This document shows positions 51,606-61,591 of a DNA stretch of 64,000 nucleotides, piece after piece. Position 1 is the stretch's first letter. Each line of letters begins with the position of its first letter. This DNA comes from an uncultured Oleiphilus sp. (GTDB lineage Bacteria; Pseudomonadota; Gammaproteobacteria; Pseudomonadales; Oleiphilaceae): contig CAJWAD010000005.1 of the NCBI GenBank assembly GCA_913020245.1, forward strand, positions 1 to 64,000, written 5' to 3'. The notes beneath the pieces were generated by a model, which was not told where the DNA came from, searched no databases, and saw only the letters and a list, made by a program, of their open reading frames with translations. Position numbers and translations under genes: made by a program.

Positions 51606-52253
51606 TTAGAGCGAATCACCGACCTCGCTGGCGCTTAATTCTTCCTTCTCCGCGCATGCGGCACGGTACCATTCTTCCATGGCGGGGCAGCTTAACAAGT
51701 GCGTTACGTAGTCTTGGCTTTGGTCAGAAATATTGACGCGATACGTTTGAAAACGCGTTGCGACCGGCGCAAACATACAATCAACGATTGAAAAATCACC
51801 GAATAGCCATTGTCCATTATGGCGGTTTAACGCGTCTTGCCACATCGCGTCTATGCGGTGAATGTCGTTTTCGCAAGCCATGCTATATGTCAGACGCCTT
51901 CTTGCTCGACAGTTCATGGGTAGTTCGTTTCGTAGACTATTAAAGCCTGCATGCATTTCTGCGCAATAGGCGCGCGCGAGGGCTCGGTCTGGTGCGCGTT
52001 TTGGCCAAGCGTCCCCGTTAAGAAATTGTTCATTTATGTATTCGCAGATCGCCAATGATTCCCAAACACTCAGCTCCTCATGACGTAAAACGGGCACCTG
52101 AAATGTTGGGCTGTGTTCTGCTAGCAGTTCACTGGTCTCTCGTTGTCCGAGCGGGATCCGCAGCTCCTCGAAAGCAAGTTTGAAATGCGTTAACAGTAGC
52201 CAAGGCCGCAGCGACCATGAAGAATAGTTTTTATTGCCAATAATTAGCTGCAT
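51606..52253 (-). CDS. Glutathione S-transferase family protein
   Basis: 215 aa; MQLIIGNKNYSSWSLRPWLLL, PVLRHEELSVWESLAICEYI. Confidence 0.92.
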   Translation of the reverse strand: MQLIIGNKNYSSWSLRPWLLLTHFKLAFEELRIPLGQRETSELLAEHSPTFQVPVLRHEELSVWESLAICEYINEQFLNGDAWPKRAPDRALARAYCAEMHAGFNSLRNELPMNCRARRRLTYSMACENDIHRIDAMWQDALNRHNGQWLFGDFSIVDCMFAPVATRFQTYRVNISDQSQDYVTHLLSCPAMEEWYRAACAEKEELSASEVGDSL

Positions 52254-52321
52254 AAATGAATGAGTTCCTTTGTCGCGCTATTAGCTAATGGCTGGATACA
52301 GCGCGATTTGCGTGGCTGGTT

Positions 52322-52678
52322 TTAGCCACCGGCGAGTTTGACCTGATAGCCTCTGTCTTGCAGGAGCTTTTGAATAGCTTGTCGGTGGTCGCCTTGAATT
52401 TCAATATTATGGTCCTTTACTGCACCGCCTACACCACATTTTTTTTTCAGTTCTTTAGCGAGTGTTTTGAGCTCTTCATTCGCTAGGCATAAGCCCGTAA
52501 TTAACGTGACCCCCTTGCCTTTACGCCCTTTTTTATCCATATAAATGCGGACAATACCATCGCCTTCGGGCACGTGTTCATTGGCACATGCACAGGCGTT
52601 TAATTTAGCACCACAGCCTGGACACAATCTGCCTGTTTCGGTCGAAAAAACCAGTCCGCCTAAATTTTTTAGTGACAT
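52322..52678 (-). CDS. yciH: SUI1/eIF1-like translation factor (YciH family)
   Basis: 118 aa; GLCLANEELKTLAKELKKKCGVGGAVKDHNIEIQGDHR. Confidence 0.92.
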   Translation of the reverse strand: MSLKNLGGLVFSTETGRLCPGCGAKLNACACANEHVPEGDGIVRIYMDKKGRKGKGVTLITGLCLANEELKTLAKELKKKCGVGGAVKDHNIEIQGDHRQAIQKLLQDRGYQVKLAGG

Positions 52679-52693
52679 CCGATTTCCTTCATA

Positions 52694-54019
52694 CTAAGCG
52701 ATAAGCAACTTTTTTTGCCACATCAGTGCCAGTGCTCCAACTAAAATGTTTGCGATCGCGCCGGCTAAGTATATGCCCTCTAAACCCAGCATGTCACCGA
52801 GAAGAAATGCAAGTGGCAGATACAAACCGACTAAACGTAAAAATGACATCACCAGTGATGGGGTGGGACGTCCCAAACCGTTTGACATAGATGAAACGAG
52901 CATGATGATGCCAAGAAAAGCATAGGTAATCGGCACCCAAATAAAATAACTCGTCGCTGAGGCTTGAACGAGTGGGTCGTCGGTAAAAGCCCGTGTTATC
53001 GAGTCGCCAAAAACACCCAAGAGTAAGGCGATGCTTAGGCTCCAAACACACACAAAGCGAATGGATATTTTTAAGCCGTATACGATACGGTCATAACGTT
53101 TTGCGCCTAAGTTTTGACCGACAAAGGGCCCCATAATGGACGAGATGCCCATGATGACCACAAGGCAAATTGACTCAATGCGCGAAGCAACACCAAAACC
53201 GGCCACTGCCTCGGCACTATGTTGCGCTACCATCCAGGTGGTGATGGCCACTGAAATGGGGGCAATTAAGTTGGTACCCACAGCAGGGATAGCAATATAT
53301 AAAATATCCTTCCAGCTTTTAATGACGAGCCCTTTGCATGCGGAAAGGCTCAAAAACCGCATTCTAATCATGAGTAAGTAAAGGCTTAAAAGTAACGCGG
53401 CCGAATAGGAAATAACGGTTGCTAACGCCGCTCCAGCTAACTCCATTCTGGGAAAACCAAACCAGCCGAAAATAAGAATCGGGTCCAAGATGATATTAAT
53501 CACTGCGACAAGTACCATAATAAACCCAGGAACTTTTGTGTTGCCTGCTGCGCGTAATGCCGAATTCCCCACCATAGGGATAATGACGACAAAACTGCCT
53601 AAGAACCAAATATCCATAAACTGATGGATCCGTGGCATTAAGCTTTTGGGCGCGCCGAGCGCCATGAAAATTTCATCCATGAAGTGGTAGCCGACGATGG
53701 CAAAAGAAATGGCAATACTTAGCCCAATAAATAATGATTGGGTGGCATAGCTCTTTACAAGCGTCTGCTCGCCCGAACCAATAGCACGTGAAATCACCGA
53801 GGAGACGCCAATTCCGACGCCAAAGGCTAAGCTTAAGAGAATGGAGACAATGGGAATAGTAAACCCCATCGCGGCCAACGGTTCGGTGCCTAGTTGCGCG
53901 ACATAGAAAGTATCGACAAGATTCATTGACATGATCGCCAATATGCCCCAAATCATGGGAACGGTCATCCGTCGCAGGTGCGCCGGTATGGAACCTTGGC
54001 TAAGATCTTGTGATATCAA
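52694..54019 (-). CDS. MATE family efflux transporter
   Basis: 441 aa; polytopic; MSMNLVDTFYVAQLGTEPLAAMGF. Confidence 0.92.
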   Translation of the reverse strand: MISQDLSQGSIPAHLRRMTVPMIWGILAIMSMNLVDTFYVAQLGTEPLAAMGFTIPIVSILLSLAFGVGIGVSSVISRAIGSGEQTLVKSYATQSLFIGLSIAISFAIVGYHFMDEIFMALGAPKSLMPRIHQFMDIWFLGSFVVIIPMVGNSALRAAGNTKVPGFIMVLVAVINIILDPILIFGWFGFPRMELAGAALATVISYSAALLLSLYLLMIRMRFLSLSACKGLVIKSWKDILYIAIPAVGTNLIAPISVAITTWMVAQHSAEAVAGFGVASRIESICLVVIMGISSIMGPFVGQNLGAKRYDRIVYGLKISIRFVCVWSLSIALLLGVFGDSITRAFTDDPLVQASATSYFIWVPITYAFLGIIMLVSSMSNGLGRPTPSLVMSFLRLVGLYLPLAFLLGDMLGLEGIYLAGAIANILVGALALMWQKKLLIA

Positions 54020-54087
54020 TGCTTGTACTTTTATAAAGTTCGAGGGCGCTTTTATTGCCGACTATAAGGGCAGGTAAGTGTTTGCTG

Positions 54088-55095
54088 CTACTTCCCATCG
54101 TTGTCTTGTTTCTGGTTTTTGACTTGAGACTTTAACTGGTCAAGCTCCGCCTGTAGCTGATCGATTTTAGCTTCTTGTTCACCGATAAAATGCAGTGACA
54201 AGTTGAATGCCTGGCGCGTGTATTCAAGTACTTGGTTAAATCCTTCATCGCTTAGGTTTCTCGCATCGTCTCTCGATCGGAAAATATTGATGAATTCGCG
54301 CTCACGCACATACTGTAAGGGTAAGCGACCCGCTCCCCAGTCATGTAAAAGCTTCCAAGTGTCGGGTGAATAAGTGCGGCTATATTGGAGAATAAAAGGA
54401 ATCGGATCATTGCGTGCGAGCAGTGAGCTGAGGCGAAGAATCAGTTCGAATGAGAGCGTTGCCGTGCCATTTTCTACCGCTTCCAATAATGATTGATCTT
54501 TCAGCTGCAACGCCTCAGAGAGTTCACTAACAGTTAAACCGGCAACCTCTCTAAGATCTTTTAGTGATTGGCCTGCAGCAAGCATGACTTTCAGTTGGTC
54601 TTGATTCTGAATAAGCGCTTTGCCAACGCGGTAAGACGTATTGGTTGTTTTTTTTGCAAACCGGAACGCATTTGATGTGGCGGAGCCGACTCGGTTGAAA
54701 AGCGCGCTTATCGTCTCTTCTCTCACCCAGGGCTCTGGTTTATTTGTCTCAAGCTCGTTGTCAGCGTCGATTTGTTTATCAGGCTGTTCGCTTCGCTTGT
54801 TGTTTGATGGGGATTTCCGTGCAGATTTTTGCGTTTCACTGGTTATTTTTCTATCACGCGTTGCCTTGAACTCAACCGTAGCTTGCCCCGGTTCGTTTTC
54901 GGGCATGGTCTTTGTCCCTTCGATGGTCTCAGCTATTTCCTGATGGCGGCGCGTATTTGTGTTGTCAGTAATCTCAGCCTCACCACCAGTTTGGTCTTTA
55001 TTGACGGATTTTTCAGTACCTACGGGCCCTCTAGGATTCGGTTTAGCCGATCGTTTGTTCGTTTTGTTGCCTGACCTGTCTTTGTCATTCGTCAT
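54088..55095 (-). CDS. Helix-turn-helix (XRE-like) protein with long disordered N-terminus and C-terminal coiled coil
   Basis: 335 aa; SLKDLREVAGLTVSELSEALQLKDQSLLEAVENGTATLSFELILRLSSLLARN. Confidence 0.75.
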   Translation of the reverse strand: MTNDKDRSGNKTNKRSAKPNPRGPVGTEKSVNKDQTGGEAEITDNTNTRRHQEIAETIEGTKTMPENEPGQATVEFKATRDRKITSETQKSARKSPSNNKRSEQPDKQIDADNELETNKPEPWVREETISALFNRVGSATSNAFRFAKKTTNTSYRVGKALIQNQDQLKVMLAAGQSLKDLREVAGLTVSELSEALQLKDQSLLEAVENGTATLSFELILRLSSLLARNDPIPFILQYSRTYSPDTWKLLHDWGAGRLPLQYVREREFINIFRSRDDARNLSDEGFNQVLEYTRQAFNLSLHFIGEQEAKIDQLQAELDQLKSQVKNQKQDNDGK

Positions 55096-55129
55096 AATGT
55101 TTTGGCGACCAAACGGCGAGGGTGTTTAA

Positions 55130-57250
55130 TTATGCGGCTTTAGCTACTTTTTGAGCGCTTAGCTCAATGAAATCGAGCAACACTTCAGCACTTTCTTCAA
55201 CGATAAAATCGGGTTCTTTATTCTCATCGGGATCTGATTCGCTTTGCGATGCTTCTATAAACTCATCCCATTCTTCAATCGTTTTGAAGGGTTTTAATTG
55301 ATCCAATTTACGTCGTTTATTTTCCAGCGCAAGTTGCGCTGCTTCGTAGAAATCGTTTTCTTGCATGCGTTCTTTCTTGTTGAGTGACACTTTCGTTCGT
55401 TGACGTTGCTCGTCAAGCAGCGCAATTTCCTCGATCAGTATCTGATACTCCGGCTCTTGGGCGAAGCGCTCCTCGTGGCGTCTCTCTAATTCCTTCTCAA
55501 GGTCTGGGTTACTAATACTGGTTGCGTTCGTATATTCCGCCGAAGCGATGGCATCCCAAGGAAGGGCATTGTCTAGAGCATCTTCACCCACTTTGCTATT
55601 GTCGACGGTATCGGGGATGAGAATATCCGGCATCACGCCCTTATTTTGCGTACTTGCACCCGAAATACGGTAGAACTTAGCCTGGGTGATCTTGAGCTGT
55701 CCGTGATTTAACGGGCGTACTGACTGCACCGTTCCTTTGCCAAAGGTTTGTGAACCCATCACAATGCCTCGGTCATAATCTTGAATCGCGCCGGCAAAAA
55801 TTTCGGATGCTGACGCGCTCAACCGGTCCACTAACACCATCAATGGACCACCATAAACAAGGCTTGGATCCGGGTCAGTCATTACTTGAACACGATCATT
55901 TGCACTACGAATTTGAACGGTTGGCCCTTCATTTATGAACAAGCCAGTTAAACTATTTGCCTCATCGAGTGAGCCGCCACCATTACCACGTAAATCAATT
56001 ACTAGCCCGTCAATTGGATTCTCGTCACGCATTGCGTCTAACAGTTTTAACACGTCGCGTGTCGTACTTTTATAATTGGGGTCACCGGCCTGCATGGCTT
56101 GAAAGTCAGCGTAAAAAGTGGGAATTGAAATCACACCAATACGTTGCTGTTGGCCATTGCGATTCGTTTCAATGATATGGCTGGCCGCGGCTTGATCTTC
56201 AAGCTTTACTTTGTCGCGAACGATAACAATTTCGGTTGTATCGGTATCCACTTTGGCTTCGGCGGGGATGACTTCGAGCCGAACTGTTGATTGCTTGGGG
56301 CCGCGAATCAGGTCAACCACTTCATCGAGGCGCCAGCCTATCACGTTGACAGTTTCTTTATCGCCTTGGGCAACACCCACAATACGGTCAGCGGGCCCCA
56401 GCTGGCCTTGCTTTTGAGCCGGGCCTCCGGTGATTAATCTCACCACTTTTGTGTATTCGTTATCGGCTTGAAGAACGGCACCAATGCCTTGTAGTGAAAG
56501 GCTCATATTGATGTTGAAGTTTTCCGAGGAACGTGGCGAAAAGTAGTTAGTGTGCGGATCATATACCGTCGTAAACGCATTCATATAGGCTTGAAATGCG
56601 TCTTCACTGCGAACTTGCAGCGCTCTTTTAAGCTGATTTTTATAACGCTTCCTAAGACTCTCTGCCGCTTCTTCTTGGCTTTTGCCGCTCAATGTAAGCG
56701 AGAGCACTGCACTTTTTAGACGCCGACGCCAGATGTCTTGAAGTGCATCGTCAGTTGTTGCCCAGCTCTCTTCACTACGATCACTAATGACATATTCATT
56801 TTTGTCGAAGCGCATTTTGTTAAGCTTGGTATCGAGTAAGTCCACCTGAAAAAGTAGTCGGCTAATATAGCGTTCCTGAAAGGTGTTGTAGATTTTGAAA
56901 CCTGGCTCCAATTGCCCTGTTTTTAGAGCCCCATGCAAGCGGAACCGATAGGGTTCAAAGCTCTTGATGTCTGATTCAAGGAAGTATAAGCGTTGTGAAT
57001 CAAGCGAGTTTAAGTAGTTGTCGAAAACTTTTGCAGAAAACGACTTATCTATATTTTGTTTCCGATAGTGACTGAGAAGAAGTTGTCTAGCGATATACAC
57101 ACTGGCTTCTCGTTGTTTCTTTTCTGGTTTCAGATTGTCAATATTCTGCGCTTGAACGACCAGTTCTTTAAGAGAGGCTTGTTGTGTGCTCGATGCACTA
57201 GGAACCAAGGCGGTCAGTAAAATGAAGGCAAACAGTGTCTGGAATTTCAT
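55130..57250 (-). CDS. prc: Carboxy-terminal (tail-specific) processing protease
   Basis: 706 aa; PDZ domain, LVIDLRGNGGGSLDEA, DRLSASASEIFAGAIQDYDRGIVMGSQTFGKGTVQ. Confidence 0.95.
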   Translation of the reverse strand: MKFQTLFAFILLTALVPSASSTQQASLKELVVQAQNIDNLKPEKKQREASVYIARQLLLSHYRKQNIDKSFSAKVFDNYLNSLDSQRLYFLESDIKSFEPYRFRLHGALKTGQLEPGFKIYNTFQERYISRLLFQVDLLDTKLNKMRFDKNEYVISDRSEESWATTDDALQDIWRRRLKSAVLSLTLSGKSQEEAAESLRKRYKNQLKRALQVRSEDAFQAYMNAFTTVYDPHTNYFSPRSSENFNINMSLSLQGIGAVLQADNEYTKVVRLITGGPAQKQGQLGPADRIVGVAQGDKETVNVIGWRLDEVVDLIRGPKQSTVRLEVIPAEAKVDTDTTEIVIVRDKVKLEDQAAASHIIETNRNGQQQRIGVISIPTFYADFQAMQAGDPNYKSTTRDVLKLLDAMRDENPIDGLVIDLRGNGGGSLDEANSLTGLFINEGPTVQIRSANDRVQVMTDPDPSLVYGGPLMVLVDRLSASASEIFAGAIQDYDRGIVMGSQTFGKGTVQSVRPLNHGQLKITQAKFYRISGASTQNKGVMPDILIPDTVDNSKVGEDALDNALPWDAIASAEYTNATSISNPDLEKELERRHEERFAQEPEYQILIEEIALLDEQRQRTKVSLNKKERMQENDFYEAAQLALENKRRKLDQLKPFKTIEEWDEFIEASQSESDPDENKEPDFIVEESAEVLLDFIELSAQKVAKAA

Positions 57251-57480
57251 GCAAGTACTCGGTCTCTAAATCGTCTGTCGATTGTATGTCAATGCTAAAA
57301 GGCTCGCCAGAAAGTCGGCGATTAATTATTCGTTAATTGCGCTAGTTCCTATCGAGCCAACGCTTCGTTACCAACAAAACACATTTGTACTGTTCTTTAC
57401 GAGAAGAATCGCCTTACAGTTTGGTCTATCATTAATGAGTAAGTTTAAAACCAGATTAGTTATCCGGAGCGAATGCAGCG

Positions 57481-57744
57481 ATGTCGGTACTTGATAAGAT
57501 TAGTAATTACAGTGAAGTCCTCGTGCTTGAGATTTTAAGTGAGAAAATCAAAGGCAAAAATATGGATGAGGATACCCTAGCAGATGTTGTGTGTTTGGCT
57601 TTGAATCACTTACCGCCAAAATACATTCGTTATGATGTGGATCTAATGTTCTATACCTCTCCCGATGAACGCAAAGCTCGTTATGACAGAGCGAGAGAGG
57701 CCGTCGAGCAAGCGATCAAATATGTAGAGGAAAATATACGTTGA
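57481..57744 (+). CDS. ComFB-like (late competence development) family protein
   Basis: 87 aa; YSEVLVLEILSEKI...DTLADVVCLALNHLPPKYIRYDVDLMFY, as in the ComFB family. Confidence 0.8.
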   Translation: MSVLDKISNYSEVLVLEILSEKIKGKNMDEDTLADVVCLALNHLPPKYIRYDVDLMFYTSPDERKARYDRAREAVEQAIKYVEENIR

Positions 57745-57760
57745 TCGTGTTTCCCAGAAA

Positions 57761-57797
57761 AGCCGCAGGGCAATACCTATCTTATCACGCTGCGGCT
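57761..57797. repeat. Inverted repeat between convergent comFB-like and DUF349 genes
   Basis: AGCCGCAG-N21-CTGCGGCT, perfect 8-bp arms, no T tract. Confidence 0.6.
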
Positions 57798-57891
57798 GGA
57801 TCTATTGAGAACAATGCGTGAAACGTTACCTAACCAAGGGGGGGCAGGCAAAACTTCAATCGTGACCGCTCCGCTAGCGTTGAAAAAGAAA

Positions 57892-60705
57892 TTAATGCCC
57901 AAACAGTTGCTTCACTGCAGTCTGCATTCTCCGTTCATATTGGGCTAGATTATCGGTTTCTAAACCGATACTGCAGTACCATTGTTCTAAGATGTTATTG
58001 AGTTGTTCTTCTCTGCTCAGATTGTTTGAACTGCTTATACCTTCGGACAGTCTGCTGACTTGGAGCTGCATACGCAGCTCTTGCTCATTTTCTGGCGAAT
58101 CGATACCAGCGGCAATCTCCGCGCGAATGCTTAACTCACGAGCTTTATCTTCATTAAGTATCATGGATTTTGCGATCGAGCCGGCTTTAATTGAAATCCA
58201 CGTGCTGCGTAGCTGCTGCTCTAATTTATTCGGCAGACTTACTTTAGAGTAGAAACTATCTTCTAACGCGTCGTCCACTTCGTCACTGAGATAAGCTAGA
58301 TTAAGAATTTGATGTTTACGTGCGGTCTCTTGCCACTGTGAGAGCTTCGCTTCGCTTTGTGCCTGGTTAGCTTGTGCCTTCAAACAATGCATGGCCTGTT
58401 CGAACCGGTCCTGAAATTTTTCCCTATCCTTATTTGCTAACGTAGGCAGGTCCCTGAACCCTTTACGGAACCGAATAATATGCTCATCTAAGGCGATGTT
58501 ATTTGTATCTTTAATGAAAGATTCAAGTTCTGAGCAAAACGCCTCTGCAGCGTCCTTCGCGGCCGTAAAAGCTTGGTTTTGTTCGGCTTTCTGTTCGTCT
58601 CGTCGTGCGAAGATTGCATCACATGCCGAACGGTATTCTTTCCATAAAACGCGGTCTTTCTTGTGAGCAGTAATACCGATAGTTTGCCATTTATTTTGCA
58701 GATTTTTGGCGTTTTGAATGGCGCTTTTTAAATCTGCATGGGTTATCAAAGATTTGGCTTGTTCGACAATTTCAGCCTTTAACGCAAGGTTTTTGTCACG
58801 CTCACTTTCTAAAAAGGTTTCAAGTGTTTGTAATACGGTGTTGAATTCGTCTTGCAGTTTGTGATTACGCTTGAAATCTACTGGGAACGCGGCTTTCCAT
58901 TCTGATCGCGCTTTTTGATTGATCTTTTCAGTGGCGCGCCAATCTGGCGCCTCCCAGTTGTTTTGGTTAACAAATTCCTGGAGTTGAGTGAGCAGCATTT
59001 CCCGACGGTCCGTGTTACGCTCTTTTAGTATATTTTGTTCTTTAAAATAGGCAGCGCAGGGCTCGAACGCAAGGTCTGAAGCCGCCTTAAAGCGGTCCCA
59101 GAGTGCTTGTTCTGACGTACCGCCTAAGCTCTTCCATTCCGCTTGCATCGTTTTGATCTTTTCTGCTTTCGCTTTGGGCTCGATTTGCTGCTCGGCGAGG
59201 TGTTCCATCAATTCACAAAGTTCGGCTTGGCGTGGTGAAGACGCAAAGCCTTGCCAATCGCGGAGTTCATTCAACTGCTTCAAACGAAGATTCAGGTTGG
59301 CATGCAAGCGCTCCGCCGCCTTCGCTGGTAGTTTTGCCAATATTTGCTGGGCTTGCTTCATATACTTGGTAGATACTTTAATTTGACGGTCTTCAAGCGC
59401 ACCGTCAAGGTCTTGCAAGAGATGTTCAAATTTGAGGCCGAGTTCCTCGGCATTTTGCGCCAAGGCTTGTTTTCTGACCTCGGAAATACCGAGTGCTTTG
59501 TTGGCTTTCTGGATAAGTTCATGTGCACTAAATCCCTCCGGCCAGTCGATTTTTTTAAGTACCTGATTTAGGCTTCTTTCGGCTTGTTTGAACGTGCCAG
59601 TTTCAAGCTGTTTAGCGCTTAGGTGCCGAATGAGTTCTGAAATATTTTCTTGCTCTTCTGATAAGGTTTGCAATGCGCGTAAGCAGTGTTTTAGTGCGCT
59701 CATTTGTAACTGGTAATGTTTCTGCTGAGCTTTGTCTGTGCGGTTAAGTTTGGTTGCTTCTAACCACCTGTTTTCTTGCGTTTTGATTAGCGCATCAATA
59801 GCTGAAATGTCGACAAAAGAAGCGCCTTGTTCACGAAGATGAGTCAAGCTATCTTCAAGCGTAAGAAGGGTCGCATGTTGTTCGTTGCCCCCGGCTTCAG
59901 CCAAACGCTCAGCTTCTTGTGTTTTGTTGGCTTCATCCAGCATCGCTTGAACGCGCGCATTGCATGCTTGCAAAGCCTTGTTCGCCTTTTCTTGCTGGTC
60001 AGTATTTGCTTTGGCATGTATCCCTTGCCATTTTTGCGAAAGACTTTCGAGCTTTGCTTTGTAGAGTTTCGTGTTTTCAGTGGCTGCATGATCCTCTAGA
60101 GCAGCGAGTGTTTCATCGATCGCCTGCTGTTGATCGGCGAGTTGCTTTTGCAGTTCACGGAGCTTAGCCAGTTTTTGTCGAGCTATTTGGTAAACAGATT
60201 TATCTTTCGATTTTGCCTTATTGCTAAGACTCGTCAGTACCGATTCACTTTCAATTAACTCTGCCGCCATTTGACGAATTTTGCTCGTTTTGCCCTCAAT
60301 GGCGATGCTTAGAAGCACGTCTTGGTCTTCAATGCGAGCTAAACCATTTATAAAAGGCTTTGGGTCATCTGATTGAACAATCATGGCTTGCAGTATTTGT
60401 GAATCATTTATTAATTCAAAAATACTAAGTGACTGTTTTTGCGCGAGTTCAATCAACTTCTTATGAGCGGCGGTTCTGTTGTCGTCACTCAGATGTGGAT
60501 GGAGTTTAATCAAGCCATTCGCGTCAGGATAAAGGGCAATCGCTGTTTGCTTTACCTTGTCGCTAGGATCAGAGTTAATGATTGTGGTCAGAGTTCCAAT
60601 CGACTCTTTAGCCGCGAGGTCTAGCGCGTTAATCGCAGCGATACGCACAGGGGCGGAACTGCTCTGCCACTTTGGCTTGAACAGTTTAGACAGAAAGTTT
60701 GCCAT
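57892..60705 (-). CDS. DUF349 domain-containing protein
   Basis: 937 aa, helical; repeated W..IG.-type DUF349 units (LQNKWQTIGITAHKKDRVLWKEYRSACDAIFARR). Confidence 0.88.
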   Translation of the reverse strand: MANFLSKLFKPKWQSSSAPVRIAAINALDLAAKESIGTLTTIINSDPSDKVKQTAIALYPDANGLIKLHPHLSDDNRTAAHKKLIELAQKQSLSIFELINDSQILQAMIVQSDDPKPFINGLARIEDQDVLLSIAIEGKTSKIRQMAAELIESESVLTSLSNKAKSKDKSVYQIARQKLAKLRELQKQLADQQQAIDETLAALEDHAATENTKLYKAKLESLSQKWQGIHAKANTDQQEKANKALQACNARVQAMLDEANKTQEAERLAEAGGNEQHATLLTLEDSLTHLREQGASFVDISAIDALIKTQENRWLEATKLNRTDKAQQKHYQLQMSALKHCLRALQTLSEEQENISELIRHLSAKQLETGTFKQAERSLNQVLKKIDWPEGFSAHELIQKANKALGISEVRKQALAQNAEELGLKFEHLLQDLDGALEDRQIKVSTKYMKQAQQILAKLPAKAAERLHANLNLRLKQLNELRDWQGFASSPRQAELCELMEHLAEQQIEPKAKAEKIKTMQAEWKSLGGTSEQALWDRFKAASDLAFEPCAAYFKEQNILKERNTDRREMLLTQLQEFVNQNNWEAPDWRATEKINQKARSEWKAAFPVDFKRNHKLQDEFNTVLQTLETFLESERDKNLALKAEIVEQAKSLITHADLKSAIQNAKNLQNKWQTIGITAHKKDRVLWKEYRSACDAIFARRDEQKAEQNQAFTAAKDAAEAFCSELESFIKDTNNIALDEHIIRFRKGFRDLPTLANKDREKFQDRFEQAMHCLKAQANQAQSEAKLSQWQETARKHQILNLAYLSDEVDDALEDSFYSKVSLPNKLEQQLRSTWISIKAGSIAKSMILNEDKARELSIRAEIAAGIDSPENEQELRMQLQVSRLSEGISSSNNLSREEQLNNILEQWYCSIGLETDNLAQYERRMQTAVKQLFGH

Positions 60706-61096
60706 GATAGGTTCCTGGTTTTTTGACAGCGATTAGCAATAACTTCGCATGTCGGGCACTACCTTGATTAGTGTTACCTTTTTTTGTTATTTCGTGGCCA
60801 GCACTATTGCTCGCACACCCAAATGCTTATCTCTCATAAGCCGTGTTGTCTGATCGCCATTTTTCAGCATGAAGCTGTCGATGCAAAATGGGCTCAGCAA
60901 ATACTCTTGCGCGTCTGATGCTTTTGCTGTGCAGGTGCCGCACAAAGCACGTCGCGTCAAAGCAAACGAGTGGTTAGTCTACCTACGAATAGAGTTTGGT
61001 GAAATGCTTTTTCAATCAGGAATATGCAAGATGATCTTTTTTATTGGCGACGAAGGGTATTAAATACACTTTTCGTGGGACGACAAGAGGCGTATT

Positions 61097-61582
61097 GTGG
61101 ACAGATCTGAATTAAAAAAATGGCTATGGGGCAAAGCAATTCAAGCGCTATCTCGCCGTGAATATGCGGTTTATGAATTGCACCAGCGTCTGAAAAGAGA
61201 GGCTGAGCAAGACCATGATAATGTTGAGCCGATCATAAGCGAGATCTTGGCAGCCTTGCAGGCAGAAGGCTATATAAGTGATCAACGTTATACCGAAATG
61301 CTGGTGCGTAGTCGCTTCCAAAAAGGACAAGGCCCCATCAAAGTTCGGCAAGAGCTAAAAATGCAACATGTCGATTCCGATTTGGTCTCTCAGCAGCTTA
61401 CTGATGCTGCCTACGACTGGTTTGAGGGCGCTAAAAAAGCCAGAATGAAACGCTTTGGTTTTCAGGCAGTAGACGATACCAAGCAACGTGCGAAGCAAAT
61501 GCGCTTTCTAGCAGGCAGGGGCTTTGATCAAGAACAGATTGATTATGCTTTATCCTGTTCAAGCGACGAGGAATGCCGTTAG
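61097..61582 (+). CDS. recX: Regulatory protein RecX
   Basis: 161 aa; ALSRREYAVYELHQRLKR...GYISDQRYTEMLVRSRFQKGQGPIKVRQEL. Confidence 0.9.
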   Translation: MDRSELKKWLWGKAIQALSRREYAVYELHQRLKREAEQDHDNVEPIISEILAALQAEGYISDQRYTEMLVRSRFQKGQGPIKVRQELKMQHVDSDLVSQQLTDAAYDWFEGAKKARMKRFGFQAVDDTKQRAKQMRFLAGRGFDQEQIDYALSCSSDEECR

Positions 61583-61591
61583 CAAATCAAA

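Noticed and set aside
60869-61063. 64-aa ORF between DUF349 and recX
   Set aside because: No domain or signal peptide pattern, weak start context; cannot be supported as coding.
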